Positions 14,701 to 27,635 of a DNA stretch of 64,000 nucleotides are shown in pieces. Under the pieces are notes generated by a model. That model ran no database searches and was not told the DNA's origin. It worked only from the letters and a program-made list of their open reading frames with translations. Source of the stretch: Melastoma dodecandrum (lineage: Eukaryota; Streptophyta; Magnoliopsida; Myrtales; Melastomataceae); contig JARUPY010000406.1 of NCBI GenBank assembly GCA_029817715.1, forward strand, positions 248,001-312,000, written 5' to 3'. The translations under genes were made by a program, and so were the position numbers. Within the stretch, counting starts at the first letter, position 1, and each line of letters opens with the position of its first letter.

Positions 14701-15758
14701 AATTGAAAATGTTGGAAAGATTAGAACGTTTTGACAAAAGAAGGAAAGATGGAAGGGGTGGAGATGGCAAGCCAGAGTTACAAAAGTATTTAGCTGAAGA
14801 TAGAGAAGTGATTAAGAGCAGTGTGAAATTTGACATTCTTGCTTTCTGGAAAGTCAATGCTCCAAGATTTCCGGTCGTGTCTCAAATTGCTCGTGATGTT
14901 TTGGCCATGCCTAGCTCTACCGTCGCATCGGAATCTGCATTTAGTACAGGTCATTGTTCATATTTATCTTATTGTACATTGATTCTTTATTATCATATTT
15001 TTTCTCCTAATATTTTCTTATACTTAATAGGTGGACGTATCATTGATCCATTTCGTAGTTCTTTGGGGCCTAGGAGTGTGGAGGCTCTTCTATGTACTCA
15101 AGATTGGTTTCGTGGATCAAATATACAAGAAGGAATTGAAGAAGACCCATTGGAACTAGAAAAATTTGATGATGGTAAGATATTTAGTTTGTACAAAATT
15201 AATAGTATTTATATATTAATATTTATAGATTTCGATCATTTTTTAGAAATGGCAGCACTATTTATGGATTCACAATCAAGGGGACATTGTTCTACTAAAA
15301 ACACATAAGTGGTGTGGGTGTCAACATCGTGGTATTTATCTCGTGCGCTGCCTGTTGAACTGCTCATATTTTTACATCTCTTGCTAACGTTCTTCATCTC
15401 TGCTACAGCATCGCTTGATGAATGGACATGAAGAAAATGTGTTTTGCCTAGCATTATTGGATTAAAGTGTCAAAACTCCCTTTTTCTTATTCGAACGTGG
15501 ATTCAATATCGTTTTATTGTTGTTTAATGAAAATCTGAATATTGTTGATTGTTGGTTCACTTGATTGCATTACTAAGATAAGAGAAAATATTCGGTATTC
15601 GGTATTTACCGAAATACCGAATTAAAATTCGGTATTTTACCGAATACCGAATTTTGAATTCGGGATTAGAATCGGGATTCAAAATTTTTAAGTATTTAAA
15701 ATTCGGTATTTCGCTATTCGGTATTTTGGAATACCGAAATACCGAACGCTCACCCCTA
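11724..15758 (+). mobile_element. hAT-superfamily DNA transposon (RICESLEEPER-like), degenerate ends
   Basis: A hAT transposase (13122-15308) is flanked on both sides by subterminal sequence dense in TTCGGTAT/ATACCGAA motifs (11745-11910 left, 15590-15745 right), a typical transposase-binding arrangement. The right end reads CGAACGCTCACCCCTA, i.e. TAGGGGTGAGCGTTCG on the other strand, the usual hAT terminus. The left end TAGGGAAGACC is a worn match. Neighbouring 8-mers (AAGCTAGC and CTTGAAGT) do not match, so a target duplication is not visible and the left boundary is approximate. Confidence 0.75.
13122..15308 (+). pseudogene. hAT transposase with BED zinc finger, one in-frame stop
   Basis: An N-terminal BED-type finger (CKFC near residues 27-30, then GTSGLKTH and Cys, giving C2HC) is followed by the hAT catalytic fold. 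Visible motifs: TTDTWTS (first Asp), VDNASSND (second Asp), RWNSTYLML, and the C-terminal dimerisation region with the glutamate, SSTVASESAFST. The two long frames (13122-13586 and 13593-15308) are in the same register, separated only by a TGA at 13584-13586. Related proteins usually carry Arg there (RVCLTTDTW or similar), so CGA to TGA by cytosine deamination is likely (inference). A clean 81-bp intron lies at 14950-15030 (AG/GTCATT...AATAG), giving STGGRIIDPFRSSL across the junction; a second donor (GTAAGATA) sits near 15176. It is therefore a nearly intact but inactivated gene. Confidence 0.9.
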
Positions 15759-15826
15759 CTTGAAGTCGTCCAGAACAATCTAATAGCTATTGACAAAGTA
15801 ATACCACATAGATAAGCGTGCAACAG

Positions 15827-17294
15827 GGAAGTGACTAACGGTACGCGCACGTAACCATTACGTTATTTACTAAAATCGACTTTTTTTAGTAAACTTTACT
15901 AAAAATCGACATTTTTTAGTAAAATGTTTAGTAAAAAGTTGTATCGGATTTAGTAAAGTTTACTAATTTTTTTACTGTTCACAGTTAGTAAAGTTTACTA
16001 ATTCGCGTTTAGTAAAGTTACCCAGCAATTTTCAGATTATTTTAATATTCATTTACGAAAAATATCAGTGATTTCCACATTTTTTTTAGTAACTTTTACT
16101 AAAATATCACTGTTCAAGTTTAGTAACTGGTTACTAAACTTTTTAGTAAATTTGTCCTCCGATTTACTAAATGTAGTTTAGTAACTTTTACTAATTTATT
16201 ACTGTTCATTTTTAGTAAACTTTACTAATTTGATTTTGTAAAATTTCAAAACTTTATTAATTTTTCCAGTTCGCTGTCGAACGCAATTAGTAATGATTTA
16301 CTAATTTTTTAAGGAAAATTAGTAAATTACTGTTGAACATAGTAAAATCGTTAGTAAATTACTAAAAATGACTTTTTTTTCGTAATCTTTTACTAATTTT
16401 TGAGCGAAATTTTGTGAAAATTTAATAAACAGTTACTAAACATTTTAGTAATTTAATAACCAAAACAGTACATTCCGAACCTAACTACAAACTTATCTTC
16501 ATTGTGAAATTACTATTTTACCTTTGCGGTAAATTTACAAAAACGTTGACGAAAATTCATAAATTAGTAAAAGATTATGAAAAAAATTCGTAAATTCGTA
16601 AAAGATTACTATTTTACCGCATGGGTAAAATAGTAATTTCACAATGAAGATAGGTTTGTAGTTAGGTTCGGAATGTACTGTTTTGGTTAGTAAATTGCTA
16701 AAAAGTTTAGTAACTGTTTACTAAATTTTCAGAAAATTTCGCTCAAAAATTAGTAAAAGATTACGAAAAAAAGTCATTTTTAGTAATTTACTAACGATTT
16801 TACTATGTTCAATAATAATTTACTAATTTTCCTTAAAAAATTAGTAAATCATTATTAATTGCGTTTGACAGCGAACTGGAAAAATTACTAAACTTTGAAA
16901 TTTTATTAAATCAAATTAGTAAAGTTTACTAAAAATGAACAGTAATAAATTAGTAAAAGTTACTAAACTACATTTAGTAAATCGGAGGACAAATTTACTA
17001 AACTTGAACAGTGATATTTTAGTAAAAGTTATTAAAAAAAATGTGGAAATCATCGATATTTTTCGTAAACGGTTACTAAAATTATCTGGAAATTGCCGGG
17101 TAACTTTACTAAACGCCAATTATTAAACTTTACTAACTGTGAACAGTGAAAAATTAGTAAACTTTACTAAACCCGATACAACTTTTTACTAAACATTTTA
17201 CTAAAAAATGTCGATTTTTAGTAAAGTTTACTAAAAAAAAGTCGATTTTAGTAAACAACGTAACGGTTACGTGCACGTACCGTTAGCCGCTTTC
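15827..17294. mobile_element. Giant palindromic foldback MULE built from TTAGTAA words
   Basis: A 1468-bp inverted repeat: arms roughly 15827-16531 and 16616-17294, with a loop of about 85 bp. It is flanked by a 9-bp target duplication with one mismatch, GTGCAACAG (15818-15826) and GTGCAACGG (17295-17303). The ends are GGAAGTGACTAACGG and, on the other strand, GAAAGCGGCTAACGG, followed by GTACGTGCACGTAACC. The interior consists almost wholly of TTAGTAA/TTACTAA and TTTACTAA/TTAGTAAA words in both orientations. No coding capacity. It sits 68 bp beyond the hAT element. The size of the target duplication and the shared ends place it with the elements at 27636 and 29721. Confidence 0.88.
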
Positions 17295-17303
17295 GTGCAA
17301 CGG

Positions 17304-18603
17304 CAGGTTTATCAATTAAAAGATAGTAGAAAAACAATAAACGCTGTGATCGAGAGTGAACGGAGAGGAGGAGACCACTTCTGTTAAGCCCACGTGATGA
17401 TGGTCCTCCCGTTTGTAATAAATTACTTGGAATTGTTGTCCTAACTTAATGTTTGAATAATATTCAAAATTCACACACAAACCGCGTATGTAGGAATACA
17501 GCTGGAGGACGGATAGTCACGAGACACATCAGGACTTTGGCAAAAGGGTTAGTTGGGAACTAACCGGTTGGTTTGGTACGTTGTTGAAAAGAAGATAACG
17601 ACTACTTGATGTTCGTTATGTACAGTGAACTAAGCACATCGCCTGTTAAAGAGAAGTGTCATCCATGTAATCCCACATTTTCCTTTTGTAATAATAATTG
17701 CACCGACCACCACGGCCCATGACAAAGGGAACCTATTGTTTGAAGGAACCGAGGAGAAAATTTTTTTGAAATATATTTAAATAATATTTTTAATTATCAA
17801 AATACTGATTTATATTCAGAATATGAGACGACTTTCCTTTTTAACCTAAAAAAGTTATGTTTTTAGCATTTAATCAATATTATAAATTTTTTGTGTTCTA
17901 ATTTAGATGTAGTAGGGATTAAATAATTTTGACCAACGTAAAGACAAAATATTGTTTTTTCACCGTAATTTAATAATATTTCGCGAGCGGCTGCGAGTGA
18001 CATGTGAAAGAAGACAGAAAAGAGGATAAGGAATTCAACCCAAAAAGGTTATACAAGGGCCAAAGGAATGGGAGCAAACTTAGCAGAGAGTCCATAGCTC
18101 GTTCTTAGATAATCTAGTCAAAGATGGTTACTATCCTGAATGCATCTCGGACCGGCTTTCGCCAAAGGTATTGAAGTTCCCGGCGCAAGCTTTGTTCACC
18201 ATTCTACAGTGTTGTTACCATCCAATCCACCACACTTCTCAGTCAAACTCTGGGGGCCATCCTGCACGATCCATGACTGTCCCAGCTGTGCAACGCATCT
18301 CAGACAAAAAGACTACCCATAAAGAGAAGCCTGGGGATGGATGAATCCTATTCTCTCAATATTTTCTAGACTAAGCATGTATCCACAACTCAGATGCCAA
18401 AGTGTCCCAGCTTTCGTTGCCTTTTCATCAGATTTTAACCCTGGTTCACAGCTTTTTCATAGCAGTTTCCCGACTTGTCAATGGATTTGTTACTGCCATT
18501 GCAGATTTTCATCAACTTCATATATTTGCATTGGCTTTTTTGGACCACAGCTGAGCCAGGGAATGGAGATCCCTCAAAAGTGAGACACATAACTTTAGAT
18601 ACT
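17304..18603. other. Intergenic region, no gene recognised
   Basis: About 1.3 kb between the foldback element and the 3' end of the C2-GRAM gene. 17700-17990 is AT-rich. 18100-18603 probably includes the 3' UTR of the C2-GRAM gene. The small open frames on the plus strand (18140-18583) resemble nothing that I know. Confidence 0.55.
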
Positions 18604-21600
18604 TTAATTCCCTTGTCTTGATGCATACTCTTTCTCAACAGCAGCTAGCATCACCTTTAGCCGATCTTGCAGATGTGAAAGTATGTTTTTTGACATCCTC
18701 TTCTGCTGCTTAGTGCTTTTCAGCCATGCGATGCCGAAAAATACTCTCACGTTGCATTGCTTTGACTGTGGTGGCACATCTTCGATTTGGTATTTTAGAT
18801 GAAGCTACAAATCAAGATGACAACAGCAAAATCAGGACGGAACGGGATCCATTCAATGGGCGAGAAAGCAAGGTATTATAGAAATTGATTCTTGAATGAG
18901 ACGAGAAAGAGGAAACCTACATTGAAATAGTCCCCTAGAGGAACTCCATGAAGAGTCGTGACTTCTTCGACTAGCCAGCCGTTCCTCTCCAGAATTTGCG
19001 ATTTCTGCTGACTACTTGTGACCTCTCCTCTGTAACGAGATACACGTTTATCGAACCTGAAATATATTTGCCTCTCAAAGATATTGGGCTTCTCAGACTC
19101 CCATGGCGTATATGAGTAATTAAGGCAACCGATTTTCTCCATTATTCTGCTCTCCATATCTTCTCCCTCAAAAACATTCATGAAGAAGTTCATCTACAGC
19201 AACAAAGCAAGGTATAAACAACTAGACCAGGTAGATACACTTTTCATTTGCTGCAGGTAAACTACAATTCATGGAAAGACTACTCACAGGGACACTAAGA
19301 GTAGAATTATGAACCTCAGACAAGCCAACATCCTCAAGGCCCAAGAAGGATCCACTTTCTTCACTTACGAGGATCCTAGATTGAGATTCTTCTTCAACTA
19401 TTTTTACTTTCTGCTCTGGGCTTAAGGATCTAGACTTCCAGAGAGCCATAATCGTCCTGCCGATCAAAAGACAGAAAGGAACTTCTCAACTACAAATTTG
19501 ATATGGAACAAGACCGGCCAAAAAAGAAAAACAAATATTGAAGGGGAGGACAATTTGGCAAGCAACAATCTCGCAGAAACTTGGATATTCCTGCCAAACC
19601 TGTGAGCTGCGTTATAAGATACAAAAGATTGGAAATGAAACTTCAGCCTGCCTTCCTCATCTTGTGTCTTCGCACCATGTCTTGCTTCCAACCCTTTGCC
19701 CGACTTAAGAGTAATCACAATAATTGGACTGCCCATAGAAGAGAGAGTTGGAGATGTGACTTGAATGTCTTCTATGTCCTCCCAAAGGAAATAGAACTTT
19801 GTCTTTTGTCCAAATAAATTAGCATGAAAGCCAATAATCCTTGCAGACAGAAAAAGACGGCCCTGAAAAAGAGCATAAGCAATAACTGAGTATTGTTTAG
19901 CCAAGCAGATTTTTAAAGTACTTCTAAAATCGGCAAGATAAACCCATTAGCATGCTCAATAAAGAAAAAACCACTGCAAATAGCACCTGAAGAGGCATCT
20001 TGCGTTTCAGGTGACAAGTGAAATCGTTAATAAGAAATTCCTCAGGTTGCAGGCCAAAGAGCTTCTGGAAGGCCGAATTTGTTTGGGGAGACCTCAAATT
20101 AAGCTACGATTTCAATAAACCATCAGCAAACCAAAATCAAATGTTCACAGAAACAATAAGGATGTGTTTGGTAATGAATGAAATTGAGGTAAATGAAGGT
20201 AGATAAAGTGAAAGACTTTTGTGACAATGTTTTCCAAAATGTGTTTTTGGAGCATTTTAGCTCTATCATCGACAACCAACACAGACCGAGAGAGGAGCCG
20301 GTTACCTTTTTCCCTACTTCCTTCTCCATCTTAGTGAGATACTCTCTCACCACGTTGTTGCCTCTTGTATTAGTCAGGAAAATCCTCAGGTGCAGTTTCG
20401 ACTGGCATGCCTGAGCTAGATTCCCATGGAGAGGAATCCATACATCCGCAAGGTCTGCTACATTTGTTCTCACAAAATTAATTTCGGCATGTCCAAGCGA
20501 CGTGGCTTCATCAAAAGGCCCGTCAAAGTCAAAAACATCGATATCCAGCACCGAAGGAGGATCTTCCATTGCGTCAAATTCTAAAATCTCTGCGAGATCC
20601 AGAAAATCAATCAATGCACAGAGGATTGCTCTAGGTAAAAGCGAAGACATAAACAAACATTTTTTGGGTTCGCAAATAAAGACTGAATAATAAGCTCTAC
20701 TGGAGAAACGTTATAGAGCTTGATGACTAGAAAATTCACCATTCCACAGTGGGTCAGATTTTTGGAACTTTATTGAGCTCGTTCTTGTCTTTCCGTTGCA
20801 GGTGAAGAGCACATATGGATCCGAGTGGCCACTTGAATCAACGGCAGCTAAGTTGGTTCCTTCAATTAAGGCAACTGTTAACAGCCAGCCATCGCCTTGT
20901 GCCTTCACTCCATGATCACTTCCTGAAATTATAGCAGAGAAAATTATCACACATGAGGAAAATAGTAGGCAGCTTATGGATAAGGATCCAATAGTACTTC
21001 ATTCTACCATCAACAGTAGAAACCTTCTTTCTGGCACTACCACAGTGACAATCCGTACAAAAATAAAGAAGAATGCAAACTTTTTTTTTATAAGTAAGAA
21101 TGAAAACTTTACCTTTCTGCAATCTGGCCTGCATGAACCGTGAAATTAGTCGCACCACTCTTTCGAAATGGAGTACCAGTATACCACACACAATGAGTTC
21201 TCCAATCGAATCAGGAAGGTCCAGTCCAACAAATTCCAACCCCTGAATAGTGCTTGGCAAAGCAAGGGAGATATGTATGGCAATATATAAGCTAATTAAA
21301 ATGGTGGACAGCACAGTGATATTAGCAAAGTACTGTACAGCTAGTTTCCAATCTGACTGCGGCTCTGTCTGTAAAGAAGCCAACAACTGTTCCTTGTCAG
21401 AACCAATGTCCTTGGAATCAACGGGCTTAACAGTCTCACTCAATAAGTTAGCATATTGGTGGAAGCTGTCCCTTAATCCCTGCCGGGCTCCATTTTCAAT
21501 CATGCCTTTCATCATGGTGCTCTGCAGGAAATTCATTCTCCAGGAAATAACAACCCGTGAGGACGGCTCCCCTGATGGTAACTCAGGCCCAGGCATAATA

Positions 21601-23087
21601 CAGTATAGGACCTCCACCCTGAATGTACTCCCATACATCACATCTGGGGTGCTAACGCTGGACAAGACTGCATAAACCTTTCCGTCAGCTTTCAAGTAAA
21701 CCTGATCCTCAGTAGCTGTGACTGCCTTAATCAATTTTGTAGCAGCCTTCAAGTATGATACTACTCTTTTCAAACTCATGCCACCATTTTCAAAATGCCA
21801 AGGACCCATTTGCAGTTCAGTTGTTCCTTGCGTATCAGCTAACGACCTTGGGAAGGTGGAATCTGGTGAGAAAAGCATTGCATTTAGTTCAGCTGGTGTC
21901 ATCACATACAACTGATCCAGAAGTACTCCTCCACTTAAATTGCTTGGAATTTCATCTCCTTGTTCACGAGAATCCAAAATCTTCATGACTTCCTCAAAAG
22001 AAGGAGAAGAAAATTGGTCTTCGGGTTGGACCTGATCCAATTCAGGAATAGAAGCATCTTCAGGGAGTTCAGATAAGTCAACACTCCGGCAGGAGGTGGT
22101 GGATGCCGTGTCAATATTCCTGTTAAAGATCTGAGCAATACGGCCTGCAAATGATTTCTGAGAGCTTGATTTTTCTTCCTTCAAAGCCGTAATTTCTTCC
22201 AGTCTTACTGGAGACGGCATTGTAGATAATCCATTGAGAGAGGACAAGTATGATTCTACTGAGGGCTCATGACGCTCGATGCTTGCATTTTCTCCGCTGC
22301 TATTAGTATCGGGAAATACACTACTATGTGCAAAATAAACAGATAATAGGATTGCACCTGAAAGAAAACAAAGATATGGAATGGTGTCCATTATATCACG
22401 TCCTATTCAATCCATTACCCCCATCCCATGTATTCAAAAAGGCATTTAGCTGCAAACACGACGTACAGCTACTTGCTAAGAATTAAAGTTTGAGGAAGTC
22501 GTGATTTATAATTCCCCGCTTTGTCCACATAACCTTCACTACTTTTGTTTAGCATGCGTTCGACGATCCGACTAATCGAAGGCTCGCAACACATCACCAA
22601 AAGATGAAACTTAAAGATAAGTAATGAAACCAACTCAAGCTTCACATTTAATGATTCTTATCAATAGAATGAGTAGAAATGAGAAGATACCACTTTCCAC
22701 AAAATGAATGTTCTGGAAATTCAGTATATGAAACATACCACAGTCCTTGTGCTTGGACTTCTTATTCTTGGGCTGCAAATCATACCAGGCAGTGCCAAGA
22801 GAGCCATTCTCAGCATCGAAAACACTGGAAACAGGGATCTTGACTTGCCCAACAAAGTCATCGCTGAAGTACTTATCCTCATCGAGGACAGCGATCACAA
22901 GATCATCCTTCAGATCCTCCACCCTGAAGCTAAACCCCTCTCCCCAGGTCGGGTTCAGGCACTTCTTCACCACTTTTGTCCTGAACCTGTGCCTCCCAAG
23001 CTGCAGCCTAACGTAGGGATCACTCAGCCCATTGAGATCCATAGCGGGGATGTTCCTCGCCTCGATCACGCGAACATATAACTTCAT
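18604..23087 (-). CDS. C2 and GRAM domain protein with VASt domain (At1g03370-like), nine exons
   Basis: Large plant membrane-associated protein with two C2 domains, a GRAM domain and VASt-like segments; Ca2+/lipid binding and sterol or membrane-contact roles are inferred from the domains. Exons: 23087-22739, 22357-21113, 20922-20740, 20589-20306, 20103-19987, 19862-19600, 19456-19288, 19193-18921, 18804-18604. They sum to 3084 nt, 1027 residues, close to the roughly 1020 of the Arabidopsis relative, with all junctions in frame. C2-A starts at residue 1 (MKLYVRVIEARNIPAMDLNG) with LSDPYVRL and DEDKYFSDD. Exon 2 has the first VASt-type region (GPWHFENGGMSLKRVVSY) and a hydrophobic stretch near FANITVLSTILISLYIAI. 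C2-B is in exons 3-4 (SSGHSDPYVLF). GRAM is in exons 5-6 (FTCHLKRKMPLQGRLFLSAR). Exons 7-9 carry the second VASt region. Start chosen at 23087 because the C2 strand begins there; an upstream in-frame Met at 23153 is possible. Confidence 0.92.
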
Positions 23088-24406
23088 CTTCTCCGAAAGA
23101 ACTAAAAACGAGCTACCCCCAACTAAATCAGATAAGCTACAAGAAAGTGCCACTCAAATCACAGAACATAAACAGATGATCCCCTTGGAAAAATTTCAAA
23201 GCTTTCCAGTCAACGGAAGCGTTGACACTGAGTATTCATCATTTACGAGCAGAAGAACGAACCGTCGTCGGGAGATAAACAGCTACCCCTCGACGAAAAC
23301 CGGAAAGCCGGCGTGGCGTGCGGGGAAGATCACACAACAGAATGCGTCGACAGGTCGTTCAACGACCAGGGACCGAACAGAATCAATTCAACAATCAAAC
23401 GCCTGCCGGCCCGTGAAATGGGAGACCCGCGAGTAAAAAAAATCCAACCTTTCCCGGGGAAACTGCAGAATCTGGCGAATTAACGAACCGGGATTGGAAG
23501 GCGAACGAAGGAAAAAGAACAGCTCCCAGAACCCCGCGTCCATACGCAAAATCGCGTGGACATTTTTTAAGACTCTTCTTTCACCGACACATTCAAGTCA
23601 TCGTCCTCGTATATTTATGGAGGCGAGCCAAGCCAAATGATGATGTCGGATTTTTTTGGATTCAATTGCAAACAAGGGGTTAAAATAGGGAGAGGAACAA
23701 GTAAAAGATATGGGATTTCAATCTTCGAGAAGGCTGTTTATGATTGAGGAAGACAAATTGTGAACTCTGTATAAAATACAAGGCAAAGGGAATGGAATGT
23801 TGAATTGGCCAACCTTTTCTGACCTTTCTAGTTGTTCAAACTTAAGCCTCAACTTAATACCTCGGGGGTACTTGCGGAGTCAAATATGACGTTGTGAACG
23901 AATCCCATCTTCTTGATATTTGAAATACCGATTTTTTTTTAAGAAAATTAATTAATTTCAAAACTTATATTGGAACAAAACTCGGGTGAGCTGCTGCTTG
24001 CTACTGGTTGTTTTTTACTAATTTTGCCAAGTCAACTGGATTTCGCATTGAATGCTTTCGAACTACTCTAGTCAAAGTTCCCCTTACACATCCTAATTGT
24101 TGTCAGCCCAAAAGTTTCCGGATAGCCCAAAGATTAATTGGGTCAGGCCCATAGTAAGCCCATTGAATTCGGTTCTGTTGCCTAATCAATCACATACTCG
24201 CTCGGAAAGATGGAAAGCTTGGGGCTAAATGGAACACTTTATATAAAGTCTACTATTAATATAAAAACATTTTATTTTATTTTTCCAGAAAGCTAATGGA
24301 AGAGTAGACGATTAAAAAAAGAAAAGGAAAAAGAAAAGTTTCTGTCCTTGCATTCATATTTCACTATCAATAAATAATGAAAGGTATGGGGGAGTAATGA
24401 ATTGGA

Positions 24407-24427
24407 CCCCCCCCCCCCCCCCCCCCC
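24407..24427. repeat. 21-C homopolymer
   Basis: An uninterrupted C run. Length is unreliable in any sequencing technology. Confidence 0.9.
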
Positions 24428-27008
24428 TTCTTATCTAGTTGGATAGGAGACCCACGATAAGTTTTCTTTTTCTTTCTAATTAGTAAATATACTCTTTACG
24501 AATTTTTATTATATATTCAAACATTTAGAAAAAAATATACGATAGCCTAGGCTTGTAACTACGTTCTAATAACATTCATCCGAAAATTTTTAACTTTTTA
24601 TAAATTCGAATTTAGTCTCCTAAGCCCATAAATTTTATGGTTGAAGGAAAAAATTGAACCTTGATCTTGAACTCCTCTAAGATTAGAGTTCGTCCTAGAG
24701 TATAGGGCGTGTTCGTCCTTGGGCTTGGAGAGGAAGAAGCTCTAATTCATCTGGATAAGATGAATGACTGCGAGAAAGAAAATTTATAAACCAAATTACT
24801 CCACAGAACAAAACTCGAATTGATTGTATAATGTTCTTAAACTTATAATTATCCCTGATGCTTTTTGAACATTGGTTGTGAACAAAATACTTTCCTAAGA
24901 TCAAAAAGTTTATTTATAATACGAAAGAAAAGTATGTCCAAAAAATGAATCTTCAAAGGAGTCATGCTTATCAACCAAAATTGTTTGTAAGGAAATGAAA
25001 TAATTTTCAAGACAAGTACATGATTGAAGCCTCTAAGTGAAAGCATGAAAGAGAACCTAAGTGTTCTAAAGGGAAACTGTAAAACTATGCATGTTTTTCT
25101 AAAAGACGGGAGTCCTAATGGATAAGTCCTTGTTTATGAGCCAATAAATGAGCAAGACATTTTCGACTCAGATTTAAAAATAGAATCCATTTGTGAGTTT
25201 GTTTCTAATATGTGAACCTCTCATTTATTCATGACGAGAGTAGAAACATATGAAAATGAAGATGAGTTGATTTCTTTAAAAGCAACAAATTAGGTACTAG
25301 AGGAAATTCATTAATACGAGGATCCATCCTAGACAATCTTGAAATGCATGATGCTCAATACGAATGTAAGTTATGTTTGTAATATCTTGAGGTTTAACTT
25401 CAACTCAATAATATACATTTCACAAACAAAGACAATGACTCAAATTACAAGCATAGAACTTAAGATTTTGGACGTTCCTTCACTCAATGTAAATGCTTCA
25501 GAGAAATGATGTAACGTGCTAGAGGTGTGTACAATTACATATGCATTGGATTAATCCAAATTGGACTAGTCTCGTTGTTTCATTTACTATCAAGCACTCC
25601 TGTGGTAGGAGCGTTAACGGATAAATGATGGAGAGAATTTAGAGACCAACTGATCTTAGGGAGATCGACTAATCCCAAGGAAAAGCTGAGAGGGCTAAGA
25701 GATAGAAACATACCAAACCTCCTAATTATGAGAAGGATGCTCCAATAAAGGAGGATAAGGTCAAAGAACCTTGATGGCACTCAATTGACCACAATGTAAG
25801 TTAAGTACTCTCGAGATACTTGAGTAAAGAGCAGAAGGATTCAATTAAGAAATCAGTGAACTCGTATAAGAGACTTATACATAGCCATAAGCATAAAGAA
25901 GAAGCTGAAGCTACATACGCTCAAGAGGAGACCGAATTCCAAGCATTCATAAGTCAACCAAATCAAACCGCATAGTCTAATAATAAAATATAAACAAAGT
26001 ATGACAATTATTTCAATTATGGAAAAACCATACATGATGAAGGAGCTTTGAATGCCATTGAAGAACAAAGAAGCAGGCCTTGATGAAGTAATTATTGAGA
26101 GAAATTCTGTTAAAGAATCTGGTGAGCAAGCTCATGAAAAAGCAAGTCATGAGGGTTTTGAAAAAGGAAATGAGCGGCTTTTACTTCTGAAGCTTGAGTT
26201 ATTTATGCCTTATCCTTGTGTTAAAAGTGGACTAAAACTTATTTAAGGTGGTGGTTAAGCACGTGTCATTTTGATGACTGATTGTACGATTTACTCCATT
26301 TGAATCACGGGTAAGCAAGTAGACAATGTGGTTGATTGTTTGGAAGATCCATCAACCCCGATAACTCAGTTGTTCAAGCTAGTAGAAATTTATTCTAAGA
26401 AATTAAAAAAAGTTCAAAGTAAATTTTATGAATTTTTTCTTCAAGATAAATTCCGTTCGAGATTTACGGCTAGTTCAATATATTTTAATGAGTACCTGAA
26501 GTTGGTTGAAATCCGACGTAAAATGAAATTAGAAATATCTTTCAAAGTTTGTATCATGCATTAAATTTTATATTAGAGCCGCTTAAGAAAAGCTTATCTT
26601 CCACGTGAAAATATAATTTGAAATAGACCAAAACTCAGGGACTCAACCATAAAATGAAGTAAAAATTCCTGATTTTGAATAACTTCAAACATTAGAAAAA
26701 TATATGGGTGGTGTCGATGCGTTTTGAACTATAGGAAAGATAAAAAAGCAAGGTAAAAAGTATAATATTATAATCAATAACAAATTCTATTTTTTATTTT
26801 GGGTCCATAACCCTCCATTCACTATCTTTCACTACTTGTTAATGGTTGAAAGATCTCATAAAAGTTGATGATGAGTCAACATGGCGACCCAAATCATTAT
26901 TGCTACTACCACTGCGGTGAAGTGGGTTTATGCTATTGAGCACCCTCTTGTTTCCTAATTAGAACGACCGATCTCATTCTTACGTGCCGGAGAATGAGCT
27001 GATCCTAA

Positions 27009-27056
27009 GGCACCACCGCCACCGCCACCACCACCACCACTACTTCTACTACTACC
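27009..27056. repeat. CCACCG / CCA microsatellite
   Basis: Tandem trinucleotide-type repeat of CCACCGCCACC followed by CACCACCAC and CTACTACTA. Confidence 0.8.
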
Positions 27057-27635
27057 CCACAACCCCTTATTATCTGACCGACAAGATTGATGATCAAGCC
27101 AAGATAAAAAGCATGTCCGAGTCTCACAACAGACAAAACATCCATAACGATTAATGGGTCTCACGCCACAAACTCACACACACATACCCCTTTCTCTACC
27201 CTGAAGGGAAACAATTCACATGTCCCCTCAAGTTTTTCAACCATTCCCATGAGACCCTCGTGAGAGAAACTGATGATAAAGATGTAAGAGAGGGGTATGT
27301 TAGGTGGTTGTAGGGTAAACCATGAGAAATTGACTATTTTTCTTTCTTTCTTTCTCCTTCTTTTCTTTTTATGACACCGGGCATTTTGTTTGTCCGAATC
27401 TTGTAAGCTTGATCCTTTTCATATTTAGTTTTTTTTTTTCAAGAACAGCCCTAAAACCCTATTTGACATGAAAGGAGGATATTGACCCCACATCATGTGG
27501 GATGTGAAGTGGTGGGGTGCTCCCAAACGGATGAAATGGGGTCGTGAATTTGTGATGGGAAAACAAACCAAATCCAAAAAAGAGCAGAAAGGAAAAAGCA
27601 AAGAACAAAAGGGTTCAGTTCATATCCATTATCCC

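Larger units (their letters stand above)
23088..27626. other. Long gene-poor interval
   Basis: The 5' flank of the C2-GRAM gene (to about 23650) is followed by some 4 kb with no gene that I can identify. It contains a 21-C run (24407-24427) and AT-rich sequence. Short open frames at 24695-26564 are broken and low-complexity; they could be a worn-out retroelement, but no reverse-transcriptase, integrase or gag motif is readable. A CCACCG/CACCAC microsatellite lies at about 27009-27056 and a CTTT-rich stretch near 27340-27370. Confidence 0.5.

Noticed and set aside
15750..15770. 8-bp target duplication for the hAT element
   Set aside because: The flanking octamers (AAGCTAGC at 11716-11723, CTTGAAGT at 15759-15766) do not match, so none is claimed.
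18140..18583. Plus-strand small secreted-like proteins downstream of the C2-GRAM gene
   Set aside because: They fall in the probable 3' UTR of the minus-strand gene and resemble no family known to me.
24695..26564. Possible degenerate retroelement or pararetrovirus remnant
   Set aside because: No protease, reverse-transcriptase, integrase or gag motif could be read in any frame, so no call is made.
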